NCBI GenBank assembly: GCA_964393895.1
Contig: CAYMWP010000067.1
Coordinates: 1-23,536, forward strand
Source: B4-G1 sp964393895
GTDB taxonomy: Bacteria > Chloroflexota > Anaerolineae > B4-G1
Reading direction: 5' to 3'
DNA: 23,536 nucleotides
Shown here: positions 1 through 7,794 of the stretch, piece after piece
Layout: every line of letters begins with the position of its first letter
Numbering within the stretch: the first letter of the stretch is position 1
Position numbers and translations under genes: made by a program
The notes under the pieces: model-generated
Seen by the model: the letters and a program-made list of their open reading frames with translations, nothing else
The model's database searches: none
Told to the model about the DNA's origin: nothing

Positions 1-562
<562 letters not shown>

Positions 563-568
563 CACACT

Positions 569-1393
569 CTACCGGCCCTCACCCTCGACGAAACAGACGA
601 TCCCATCAACGATGCCCTGTGCCACCAAATCGGCTCGCTGGGTGAGTATGTAACGGTCGTTCAACATAAAGCCGGTCTCAATGATGGCGCCTGGCGTCCG
701 GTTGTCAATCTCGTAAAAGGTGTGATAACGAGTCATATCGTAGGTGATGCTGTTGGCGTGAAAGTACATGTTGGTGCGGGCAGCATAGCGCCGCGCCAGA
801 CATTCGACCAGTCGCCCTTCCGCTTCCGGCACCATGCTGTCTTCGACACTGGCGACTTTGAACCCGCTGGCCGGCGGATCGGCGCCCTGAAACTCCTCAC
901 AGGAATCGGCGTGGATGGAGACTAGCGCGTCGGCCCGGTAATCCCGCAGGCGTGAATCGTACTCTTCCAACAAATCGGCCTGGTAGCCTAGAGATTGCAG
1001 CAGGTAAACGGCTCGCCGGGCGACGTCGAGATTGATCTCGACCTCAGTCAGACCGTCGGGGCAGATCGCGCCCGTATCGCTCCCCCAGTGACCGGCGACG
1101 ATACCGATGCGCGGCACGGAGACGGTCGGCGTGGCGGGAGTCTCCGTGTGAAGGTCGGATGAGGGAGTTGCAGACGGGGCGCGCGAAGCAGCAAGGGGAG
1201 TGACAGATGGAGACAGGAGCGGGGTTATCTCCACCGCGCCAACTTGGGGCTCCTCCGACTCTTGCAACCCATAGAACGTCGCGCCGATGGCGGCGATGCA
1301 AGAGACGACGACGACTAGGCGCAAGGCGACGAGCGCAGAGCCTAGCGAATCTTGATACGCAGCCGATGCGTGACCGCTCGTTCGCTTGACCAA
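569..1393 (-). CDS. Membrane-anchored N-acetylmuramoyl-L-alanine amidase (Amidase_3 type)
   Basis: Zinc amidase of 274 residues that should cleave the amide between N-acetylmuramic acid and L-alanine in peptidoglycan. Residues 20-42 are a membrane segment, residues 50-93 a Ser/Thr/Pro linker, and residues 95-270 the catalytic domain. The expected zinc and catalytic residues are all visible: H102 in VAGHWGSDTG, E117 in LTEVEIN, H161 in VSIHADS and E239 in AIIETGFMLN. The domain sits outside the membrane on a short stalk, so it probably acts on the wall during growth, division or remodelling. The start is a TTG at 1393, chosen because AAAGGAGGAG lies 4 bases upstream (1407-1398). A consensus promoter sits just above. 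It leads a two-gene unit with the TPR/stalk protein. Confidence 0.9.
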   Translation of the reverse strand: MVKRTSGHASAAYQDSLGSALVALRLVVVVSCIAAIGATFYGLQESEEPQVGAVEITPLLSPSVTPLAASRAPSATPSSDLHTETPATPTVSVPRIGIVAGHWGSDTGAICPDGLTEVEINLDVARRAVYLLQSLGYQADLLEEYDSRLRDYRADALVSIHADSCEEFQGADPPASGFKVASVEDSMVPEAEGRLVECLARRYAARTNMYFHANSITYDMTRYHTFYEIDNRTPGAIIETGFMLNDRYILTQRADLVAQGIVDGIVCFVEGEGR

Positions 1394-1880
1394 ACCACTC
1401 CTCCTTTGCCCTTAATCTTACCCTGGAATGAGATGGAAGTCAATCGTTCGATGGCCTGCCAGGGCCTCTTGTATCTGCCGCCCGTTCAAGTATAATACCT
1501 CTTATACCGATTATGTAACTGCTCAACTTGGGCTTGTGACAGAGTTTCACAGAGAAACGCGAAGAAAAAGGTATTTTTGTTGTATTCTCTGAATCTCTGT
1601 GCCTTCTCAGTCGGATGTAGTTTATCCGCCGGATGTAGTTTATCCGCGTTCTCTGTATCCAAACAGAATGGCCTGAGCAGTTACCCGATTATTCGAAATT
1701 AGCGTGACCGCCCATTTTGCTCGGCCTGGATTGTCAGATCCAGGCCTCAGAGTTAAATTGCTTCGAATTATCTGGTACGTTGCCGGATTTGGCGATCCGG
1801 CAGGAGCTTGTAGGGACTTTTGAATAATCGGCCTGCCAGTGTCCAGTTGAAAAGGTACCCTTGCTCGCGTGTGAAAATTG
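1394..1880. other. Repeat-rich spacer without a convincing gene
   Basis: This spacer lies between the divergent amidase and glycosyltransferase genes; short open frames in it look random. It holds the amidase promoter. It also has a possible plus-strand promoter, TTGTAT (1469-1474), 16 bases, TATAAT (1491-1496), the only candidate seen for the glycosyltransferase, about 385 bases upstream of it. A CACAGAG-type repeat lies around 1537-1607. Two tandem copies of an 18-bp unit follow (1613-1647), each containing CGGAT/ATCCG arms. There are two perfect hairpins: 9-bp arms at 1723-1731/1738-1746, and 8-bp arms TGCCGGAT/ATCCGGCA at 1781-1788/1795-1802. None is followed by a U tract. Confidence 0.7.
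1415..1443 (-). promoter_or_regulatory. Sigma-70-type promoter of the amidase gene
   Basis: On the minus strand TTGACT (1443-1438) and TAAGAT (1420-1415) are separated by 17 bases. The predicted transcript start is near 1408, right at the GGAGGAG ribosome-binding site, giving a very short leader. Confidence 0.65.
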
Positions 1881-3053
1881 ATGCGCATCGCTCTCAATTC
1901 CTGGTTCTGGAACGAGCCTACCACCGGCAGCGGGCAGTACACCCGGCGGCTGGCGGAGCACCTGGCTACCATCGCGCCGGATCTGGAGATCGTGCTCGTC
2001 GCGCCCGAGAGCCGGATCCCCGATCCCCCAAGCGACCTGCCAAGAGTCGCCCCAATTCCCAACCTGCGCTTCCAACTAACGACCAGTCATCGTCAGCTAC
2101 CGGCTGCCCTCGGCAAGGTTTGGTTCGAGCAGGCAGTTTTCCCCCGCACGTGCCGCCGCCTGGAGGCCGACGTCGCCCACGTGCCCTATTGGGCGGAACC
2201 GCTGTATTCCTCTCTTCCCACCGTCGTCACCATCCACGACCTCATCCCACTACTGTTGCGCGAGTACCGGGGTGGGCCGCTGGTGCGCCTCTACACTGTG
2301 CTGGTCGGCCAAGCTGCACATAGTGCGGCCCTGGCTCTCACCGATTCAGAGTCCTCGCGGCGAGACATCGTCACTCACCTGGGGCTGCCGGTCGAGCGCG
2401 TGCGCGTCGTCCACCTGGCCGCTGGCGAGTCGTATGCCCCGGCCCCCGCCCCCGCCGACGGAGAGATACGCGCTCACTACGGTCTGCCGGAGCGGTACAT
2501 ACTTTACCTGGGCGGCTTTGACGCCCGCAAGAACGTCGTCACGGTTCTCAGAACCTACCGTTGGGCCGGGCCGGTCATTGGAGATGAATGTCCACTGGTC
2601 ATCGCCGGGCGGCTGCCGGAGCGGGATACGGAATTCGCGCCCGACCCGCGCTGCCTGGCCCGGGAGCAGGGGCTGGATGAGGGAAACACACGCTTTATCG
2701 GCTTTGTGGACGAAGCGCACAAACCCGCCCTCTACCGGGGTGCGGCAGCCTTTATCTTTCCCAGCCGCTACGAGGGGTTTGGTCTGCCGGCGCTGGAGGC
2801 CCTGGCCTGCGGCACGCCGGTCGTAGGCAGCAACGTCTCCTCGCTGCCCGAGGTCGTGGGGGATGCCGGGGTGCTGTTGCCGCCGGACGACGCCGAGGGG
2901 ATGGCCGGGGCGCTGATCCAACTGGCGACCGACGAGAGCTTTCGCGCCGAGTTGAGTCGCCGCGCACTGGCCCAAGCGGCCCGCTTCTCCTGGGAGCGCA
3001 CCGCGCGGGAAACCCTGGCCGCGTACCGAGATGCAATGACAGGAGCAGTGTGA
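1881..3053 (+). CDS. GT4-family glycosyltransferase (group 1, GT-B fold)
   Basis: This 390-residue protein is a retaining GT-B glycosyltransferase that transfers a sugar from an activated donor, probably a nucleotide sugar, in surface polysaccharide or glycolipid assembly; donor and acceptor cannot be read from sequence. The N-terminal Rossmann half has the Gly-rich start NEPTTGSGQYTRRLAEHL and the motif TVVTIHDLIPL near residue 119. The C-terminal half begins at YILYLGGFDARKN (about 207-218) and has the donor-site E-x7-E motif, E298 and E306 in RYEGFGLPALEALACGTPV, followed by NVSSLPEVVGDAG. Length is normal for the family. A TTG directly precedes the ATG at 1881; the ATG is chosen because MRIALNS is a typical family start. 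No clear ribosome-binding site is seen. It converges on the prepilin peptidase with a large palindrome between them. No other glycan genes are adjacent. Confidence 0.9.
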   Translation: MRIALNSWFWNEPTTGSGQYTRRLAEHLATIAPDLEIVLVAPESRIPDPPSDLPRVAPIPNLRFQLTTSHRQLPAALGKVWFEQAVFPRTCRRLEADVAHVPYWAEPLYSSLPTVVTIHDLIPLLLREYRGGPLVRLYTVLVGQAAHSAALALTDSESSRRDIVTHLGLPVERVRVVHLAAGESYAPAPAPADGEIRAHYGLPERYILYLGGFDARKNVVTVLRTYRWAGPVIGDECPLVIAGRLPERDTEFAPDPRCLAREQGLDEGNTRFIGFVDEAHKPALYRGAAAFIFPSRYEGFGLPALEALACGTPVVGSNVSSLPEVVGDAGVLLPPDDAEGMAGALIQLATDESFRAELSRRALAQAARFSWERTARETLAAYRDAMTGAV

Positions 3054-3086
3054 CGAACCCTGCCGGAACGATCCGCTGCCGTGTCC

Positions 3087-3177
3087 TCTCAATAACCTGG
3101 GGTTTGCAAGGCGAGAAACCAGGTTTTTGCCGCTCCGCTTACAGAAAAACCTGGTTTCTTTCCCCGAATTATTGAGA
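3087..3177. repeat. Large imperfect palindrome between convergent genes
   Basis: Outer arms of 9 bp (TCTCAATAA at 3087-3095, TTATTGAGA at 3169-3177), GGGG/CCCC (3099-3102, 3162-3165) and perfect inner arms of 15 bp (3114-3128, 3145-3159; AGAAACCAGGTTTTT and its complement) enclose a 16-base loop. It lies between the stops of the glycosyltransferase and the prepilin peptidase and could act as a two-way terminator. The AAACCAGGTTT core looks like a dispersed palindromic repeat rather than a simple terminator. Confidence 0.8.
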
Positions 3178-3202
3178 TGATACCCGCTGCCGATCTGGCC
3201 CA

Positions 3203-3946
3203 CTAGAACAAGGCCCAGGCGATGGGATAGCCCCACAGCAGAGTGACGACGGCGCCGGCGACGATGAACGGGCCGTAGGGGATGTGATCGCGCAGGGTGC
3301 GCACGCGGGTGACGAGCAGAACCAGGCTGACCGCCGCTCCAATGAGGATGGTCAACACCAGCGCCTCGATGATCAGCGGGAACCCGACGATCAGCCCCAC
3401 GAACGTCGCCAGGGTGACGTCACCACCGCCCAGCGCCCCGCTGCCAAAGACGGCGTTCCCCACCAGCGCAGCGGCGAAGAAAAAGGCAAAGCCGATCGCG
3501 CCTCCGAGCAGCGCGAAATCCCATCTCATCCCCGGCGTGAAAAAACTGGCGACGACGGCAAAAACTATGGATGGGAACATCACCACGTTGAGGATCAACC
3601 GCCGTTCGATATCGGTGACGAGCACGATAGTCAGGATGGCGCCATATACGAGGTACAAGACCAACTCGACGGAGGGGCCGAACCTGAGCCAGAGGTAGCC
3701 ATAAGCCGCCGCCAACCCAGCCTCGACCAGGGGATGGCGCAGGCCGATCGGGGCATCGCAATGAGGGCAACGGGCGCGCGCTATCAGGTAGGCGGGGATG
3801 GAGAGCCACTGCTGCCAGGGGCGGTCACGTCCGCAATACGGGCAGTGAGGACGGGTGAGACCGCGTCGGGCCGGGAGGTCAGAGCCTAGCTGGTTGACCA
3901 GGCCTCCGACCAACAGGCCCAAGAGCGCAAATAAAATGACGGTCAT
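3203..3946 (-). CDS. pilD: Type IV prepilin peptidase / N-methyltransferase (A24 family)
   Basis: Polytopic membrane aspartic protease of 247 residues that cleaves the leader of type IV prepilins and pseudopilins and usually N-methylates the new N terminus. The N-terminal bacterial domain has paired cysteines C35-x2-C38 (CPYC) and C60-x2-C63 (CPHC), the metal site found in methylating enzymes. The two catalytic aspartates are D112 in LVTDIERRLILN and D176 in the GGGD motif of ALGGGDVTLA. About seven or eight hydrophobic segments are visible, and length is normal. It starts 8 bases after the comEA stop, so they are almost surely co-transcribed and serve the same pilus or competence machine. 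No pilin genes are in this window, so its substrates are encoded elsewhere. The name comC would fit equally well. Confidence 0.93.
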   Translation of the reverse strand: MTVILFALLGLLVGGLVNQLGSDLPARRGLTRPHCPYCGRDRPWQQWLSIPAYLIARARCPHCDAPIGLRHPLVEAGLAAAYGYLWLRFGPSVELVLYLVYGAILTIVLVTDIERRLILNVVMFPSIVFAVVASFFTPGMRWDFALLGGAIGFAFFFAAALVGNAVFGSGALGGGDVTLATFVGLIVGFPLIIEALVLTILIGAAVSLVLLVTRVRTLRDHIPYGPFIVAGAVVTLLWGYPIAWALF

Positions 3947-3954
3947 GTCCGTTC

Positions 3955-4557
3955 CTACGAATCCACCGTGATCAGGTCCTTGAGCCCCTCAAAGGTTGCC
4001 GGCCCGATGCCCGGCACGTTCTGAATGTCCTCAATGGTCCCAAAGGGGCCGCTGGCCTCGCGGTATTCCATGATGCGCTGCGCTGTGGTCGGCCCGATGC
4101 GCGGCAACGTCTCCAGTTCCGCCGACATGGCCGTGTTGATGTTGACCGGCGTCGTCGCCGAGTCTCCCCCGCCAGAGACCAGCGACGGGGGGTTCTCTTC
4201 CCCCTGGCGCGGCACGTAGACTTGTTGTTGATCTCGCAACTCTACGGCCAGGTTGATGCGTTCCAAGTCGGCGTCTGCGGCCGGGCCGCCGGCGGCCTCG
4301 ACCGCGCCCTGAACGATGCTACCCTCGGGTAGTTTGTAGACGCCGGGGGCGAGCACCGCGCCGGTGACGTGCACGCGGATGGGCGACGGTGCGGGGGGTG
4401 GAAACAAAGTCGCAGCGGGGAGGGCGGTGGAGACGACGATGGGCGTATTCGATTGAGGACGTGGGGTAAAGTAGCCGACCACGCCACCCACGATGAGACT
4501 GATCACCGAGCAAACGACGATGTAGCCCCGATACCGTGCAATTCCCTCTTGATTCAT
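3955..4557 (-). CDS. comEA: ComEA-type DNA-uptake protein (SLBB + helix-hairpin-helix)
   Basis: Membrane-anchored DNA-binding protein of 200 residues. In competent bacteria ComEA binds incoming double-stranded DNA outside the membrane and hands it to the ComEC channel. One membrane segment lies at residues 11-29, then a Pro-rich linker, an SLBB domain at about 59-117 (IRVHVTGAVLAPGVYKLPEG) and a double helix-hairpin-helix domain at 137-200 (VNINTAMSAELETLPRIG, then NVPGIGPATFEGLKDLI). All ComEA parts are present in the usual order. The ATG at 4557 is preceded by GGAGGAGGG. It lies 58 bases after the first M42 gene and 8 before the prepilin peptidase. ComEC is not in the window. Confidence 0.93.
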   Translation of the reverse strand: MNQEGIARYRGYIVVCSVISLIVGGVVGYFTPRPQSNTPIVVSTALPAATLFPPPAPSPIRVHVTGAVLAPGVYKLPEGSIVQGAVEAAGGPAADADLERINLAVELRDQQQVYVPRQGEENPPSLVSGGGDSATTPVNINTAMSAELETLPRIGPTTAQRIMEYREASGPFGTIEDIQNVPGIGPATFEGLKDLITVDS

Positions 4558-4615
4558 CGCCCGCCCTCCTCCGTTCTAGACGCGCAGTGCACTTGGAGTG
4601 CATCGCACCTGTAAA

Positions 4616-5599
4616 TCACGCTGCTCGCAATACCTCCAGCAGCAAGCGCACACTGTTCTCCACGTCCCTCTCGTCCACCATCTCAGAAGGAGTGTGGACG
4701 TAGCGGCAGGGGATGGAGAGACAGCCGGATGGTACGCCAGAGCGCACCAACTGTACCGCCGCCGCGTTGGTCGTGCCTCTGTCGAATACCTCCAACTGAT
4801 AGGGGATGTGGCCCTTTTTCGCCCGCTGTATCATCAAATCTCTCACCGCCGGGTGGGCGATCATCCCCCCGTCCTTGATCAGGATTGCCGGCCCTTTGCC
4901 CAATTCTACCGCCATTGGGCGGGCCTCCGGCGTGTCGCCGGTGGTAGTCACGTCCACCGCAATCGCCAAGTCGGGGTCTATGCCGTAGGCGGACGTGCGT
5001 GCTCCCGAGAGCGTCGTTTCCTCCTGCACGCTGAACACAAAGTAGACGTCGTGTTCCGTTTGCTCCAGCCTGCGCAACGTCTCGATCAATACCGCGCAAC
5101 CGAGGCGGTCGTCCATTGCTTTGGAGATCAGGCGCTTGCCCTGCGCCTCGAATGAGCGCACGAACACGGCCGGGTCGCCCACGGCGACGGGGCAATCGTC
5201 GCGGCTCGTGGCTCCCACGTCGAGGTATAGTTGGTCAAATTTGGGGACCCGGCTGAGATCATTGCGCTTGCCCTCGATGCCGATGACGCCCACCGTTCCA
5301 TCGGCGAAGGCCACCCGCCCACCCACGTGGTTGAGCGTGTGCACACCGCCGATGCGCGTGAAGCGAGCAAAGCCCCGCTCGTCCACAAAAGTCACCATCA
5401 CGCCAATCTCGTCCATGTGGGCGTCCAGGAGGATACGGTTGCCTTCGCCGCCATGCTTACGGGCGATCAAGCTCCCCAATGGATCCACCCGCATCTCGTC
5501 GGCCAAAGGCTCTATCTCGGCGCGGATGATGTCTCGGATTTGTCCCTCCGTACCAGAGGGGCCAAAAGCGCCCGTCAGCTTGCGAATCAAATCTCTCAT
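4616..5599 (-). CDS. M42-family metallo-aminopeptidase (copy 1 of 3)
   Basis: Cytosolic dizinc (or cobalt) aminopeptidase of 327 residues from the M42 glutamyl-aminopeptidase/TET family, which trims N-terminal residues from short peptides; TET members form 12-subunit tetrahedra. All metal and catalytic positions are visible: H61 in LLDAHMDEIG, D163 in SKAMDDRLG, E193 (general base) and E194 in VQEETTLSGAR, D216 in AIAVDVTTTGDTP and H302 in RYVHTPSEM. The HTPSEM motif with the intact Asp makes this the most canonical of the three copies. It is last of three tandem paralogues, 10 bases after copy 2. Cellulase M (FrvX) and CelM names are used for the same family, but cellulase activity should not be assumed. 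Confidence 0.93.
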   Translation of the reverse strand: MRDLIRKLTGAFGPSGTEGQIRDIIRAEIEPLADEMRVDPLGSLIARKHGGEGNRILLDAHMDEIGVMVTFVDERGFARFTRIGGVHTLNHVGGRVAFADGTVGVIGIEGKRNDLSRVPKFDQLYLDVGATSRDDCPVAVGDPAVFVRSFEAQGKRLISKAMDDRLGCAVLIETLRRLEQTEHDVYFVFSVQEETTLSGARTSAYGIDPDLAIAVDVTTTGDTPEARPMAVELGKGPAILIKDGGMIAHPAVRDLMIQRAKKGHIPYQLEVFDRGTTNAAAVQLVRSGVPSGCLSIPCRYVHTPSEMVDERDVENSVRLLLEVLRAA

Positions 5600-5609
5600 C
5601 AGCGTCTCC

Positions 5610-6647
5610 CTATTTCAAGGTGCGCCGCGTGAGGCGCAAGAGAGATTCGCGCATCAGCCGCACCGTGTTATCAAAGTCTTTCAGGCTCAACAGGGATACC
5701 GGACTGTGAATGTAGCGACATGGCACGGCCACCGTCACCGAGGGCACGCCCGCGCGGGTCAGGTGAATGGCTCCTGCGTCGGTGCTGCCGATGCCCGGCT
5801 GCTTGAACTGGTATGGAATATCCAGCTCGTCGGCGGTGCCGGTCAGGAGCCGCACCAGCCGCCGGTCGGCGATGAAGGAGTGATCCATCACCGTGATCGC
5901 CGGCCCCCGGCCCAGCTCGGTGGTGGGGCTGCCATCTTTCTCTTTGGGCGTGTCGTCGGCGACCGTGCCTTCCAGCGCAAACGCGCAATCCGGCTCGATG
6001 GCATAGGCCGCCACTCGCGCCCCGCGCAACCCAACTTCCTCTTGAACGGTGAAGGCGGCGTGCAGATCGAAGCGGAAGCGCTGGCCGCGCAAGAGTTCAA
6101 TCAGTACCGCGCATCCGGCCCGGTCGTCGAACGCCTTGCCGCTGACGGTGGAGCCCCAACGTGGGCTTTTGCCCAGGGTGCGGAACTGGGTGGCAAAGGC
6201 GGCGTAGGTGCCCAACGGGGCCAGTTTCTGGGCCTCGTCCTTGCCCTTGGCTCCGATGTCCACGGCCAGGCTCTTGATTTTGGCGACTTTATCGCTCGCT
6301 TCGAGCAGGTGAATCGGCCTGACGCCGACGACGCCGGGGATGCGTTCCGGGCCAACGTAGAGCAGGACGCCGGGCAACAGGCGGGGGTCAATGCCGCCGA
6401 CGGTTTCCACTTGCAGGAAGCCGTCGTTATCGTGCCCCACGACCATCAGGCCGACCTCGTCCATGTGGGCGGCCAGCATAACGCGCAACCGGTTGCGCCC
6501 CGTCCCGCGCTTGAGGGTCAGGAGGTTGCCCATCGTGTCCACTTGGAACTCGTCCACGTGCTCTCGCACCGCGTCTAGCACGATGGCGCGTACCTTCCCT
6601 TCGTCCCCTGAGAGGCCAATTGCATCCGAGAGTGCTTGCAGTATCAT
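5610..6647 (-). CDS. M42-family metallo-aminopeptidase (copy 2 of 3)
   Basis: This 345-residue paralogue of copies 1 and 3 has the same fold and role. The key positions are H61 in LAAHMDEVG, D174 in GKAFDDRAG, E203/E204 in VQEEVGLRGAR, E226 in FALEGTVADDTP (Glu where copies 1 and 3 have Asp) and H314 in RYIHSPVSLLSLKD. The Asp-to-Glu change at the metal site and the HSP-VS variant of the usual HTPsE loop suggest a substrate preference different from copy 1. The open frame extends 40 codons further upstream, but those residues lie over copy 3 and look like shadow sequence. The ATG at 6647, 7 bases after the copy 3 stop, gives the family start MILQALSDAIGLSGDEG. Confidence 0.92.
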   Translation of the reverse strand: MILQALSDAIGLSGDEGKVRAIVLDAVREHVDEFQVDTMGNLLTLKRGTGRNRLRVMLAAHMDEVGLMVVGHDNDGFLQVETVGGIDPRLLPGVLLYVGPERIPGVVGVRPIHLLEASDKVAKIKSLAVDIGAKGKDEAQKLAPLGTYAAFATQFRTLGKSPRWGSTVSGKAFDDRAGCAVLIELLRGQRFRFDLHAAFTVQEEVGLRGARVAAYAIEPDCAFALEGTVADDTPKEKDGSPTTELGRGPAITVMDHSFIADRRLVRLLTGTADELDIPYQFKQPGIGSTDAGAIHLTRAGVPSVTVAVPCRYIHSPVSLLSLKDFDNTVRLMRESLLRLTRRTLK

Positions 6648-6654
6648 ATCTCGC

Positions 6655-7770
6655 CTACTCGTTTTTCGCCGAGGTATCACGGGCCAGCTTTTCCAAGAAA
6701 TCCTCCTCCAGCCCGGCGATGAACCGGGCCAACAGCCGCCCGGCCCGCTCGATGTCCTGCGTGTCAAGCGTCTCTACCGGTTGGTGCATGTAGCGGAGCG
6801 GGAGAGAGATGAGGGCCGTGGGCACTCCTTCCCGGCTGGACTGGATGGCCCAAGCGTCGCTGCCGCTGTCGCCCGGGATAGGTTCGATGTGATATGGGAT
6901 TTCGTGGGTCTCGGCAGTCTCCTTCAATCGCGTCACGAGGCCGGGATGGAAATTTGGCCCAACTCCGATGGTCGGCCCCTCGCCCAGGGGAAAGACGCCC
7001 GCCTCCGAGACGCCCGGCTGCTTGCCAAAGGTCGTGTCCAGGGCCACGGCCAAATCCGGCGCGACGCCATAGGTGGCGGTGGTGGCTCCTTTCAGTCCCA
7101 TCTCCTCCTGTGCAGTCGCCACGGCCAGGATGTCCCAGGCGTGACGCATACCGGCGAGTTGCTCTAACGCCAGGGTCACGATAACCACGCAGGCCCGGTT
7201 GTCCATCGCCTTGCCGGCCACGCGGCGATTTTTCAACTCGACCATCTCGCGTCGGACAGAGATCAGGTCGCCGACCGAGACCAACTTTTCGACCTCTTCC
7301 GGCGGCAGTCCCACGTCCACGAACAGTTTGTCCCAGGGGACGGTTTTGTTGCGTTCCGCCGCCGGCAAGACGTGGGGCGGGCGGGCGGCCACGATGCCGG
7401 GTAGCTCTAGTCGCCCATGGACGCTCATACAGTGGACGCCCACGCAGTGGACGCCCACGCAGTGGACGGTCACTTCGAGGCCCAGCATTACCCGCCGGTC
7501 TGTCCCGCCGACCTGTGTGATGCGCAAGAAGCCTTTTTCGATGCCGGCCACCATCAGCCCGATTTCGTCCATGTGGGCCGCCAGCATCAGTTTGGGGCGT
7601 GGTTCCTCTCCCGAGCCGCGTTTGAGGGCGATCAGGCTGCCCAGCTTGCCCTCGTGCATCTCGTCCACGAAAGGGTGCCAGGTCTGGCGCAGGAACTCGC
7701 GCGCTGGCTCCTCAAAGCCGGATATGCCGCCGACCTCTGAAAGTTGTTTTAGCAGAGAGATGGTTTCCAC
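6655..7770 (-). CDS. M42-family metallo-aminopeptidase (copy 3 of 3) with repeat insertion
   Basis: First of three tandem M42 genes, 371 residues. Metal and catalytic positions are H66 in LAAHMDEIG, D190 in GKAMDNRAC, E222/E223 in AQEEMGLKGA, D245 in VALDTTFG and H329 in RYMHQPVETLDTQD. Next to D190, the usual DxRxG motif reads DNRAC, a Gly-to-Cys change. Residues 102-116 are a 15-residue insertion made of three VHCVG-like units, placed in the small dimerisation/TET domain where relatives simply read VTVHGR; it comes from a 15-bp tandem repeat. The reading frame is kept, so the gene is probably functional. It follows the Thr/Pro stalk gene by 24 bases and precedes copy 2 by 7. Confidence 0.92.
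   Translation of the reverse strand: METISLLKQLSEVGGISGFEEPAREFLRQTWHPFVDEMHEGKLGSLIALKRGSGEEPRPKLMLAAHMDEIGLMVAGIEKGFLRITQVGGTDRRVMLGLEVTVHCVGVHCVGVHCMSVHGRLELPGIVAARPPHVLPAAERNKTVPWDKLFVDVGLPPEEVEKLVSVGDLISVRREMVELKNRRVAGKAMDNRACVVIVTLALEQLAGMRHAWDILAVATAQEEMGLKGATTATYGVAPDLAVALDTTFGKQPGVSEAGVFPLGEGPTIGVGPNFHPGLVTRLKETAETHEIPYHIEPIPGDSGSDAWAIQSSREGVPTALISLPLRYMHQPVETLDTQDIERAGRLLARFIAGLEEDFLEKLARDTSAKNE
7423..7467 (-). repeat. 15-bp tandem repeat inside M42 copy 3
   Basis: Three 15-bp units (core CAGTGGACGCCCACG on the plus strand, the third diverged) encode VHCVG, VHCVG and VHCMS just before the genuine VHGR. The units add His and Cys residues in frame. Confidence 0.85.
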
Positions 7771-7794
7771 GCCAGTCTCCTCATATATCGTAGG

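Noticed and set aside
6648..6767. 40-residue N-terminal extension of M42 copy 2
   Set aside because: It overlaps the end of copy 3 in another frame, is Arg/Ser/Trp-rich as shadow frames are, and the family start is at the ATG at 6647.
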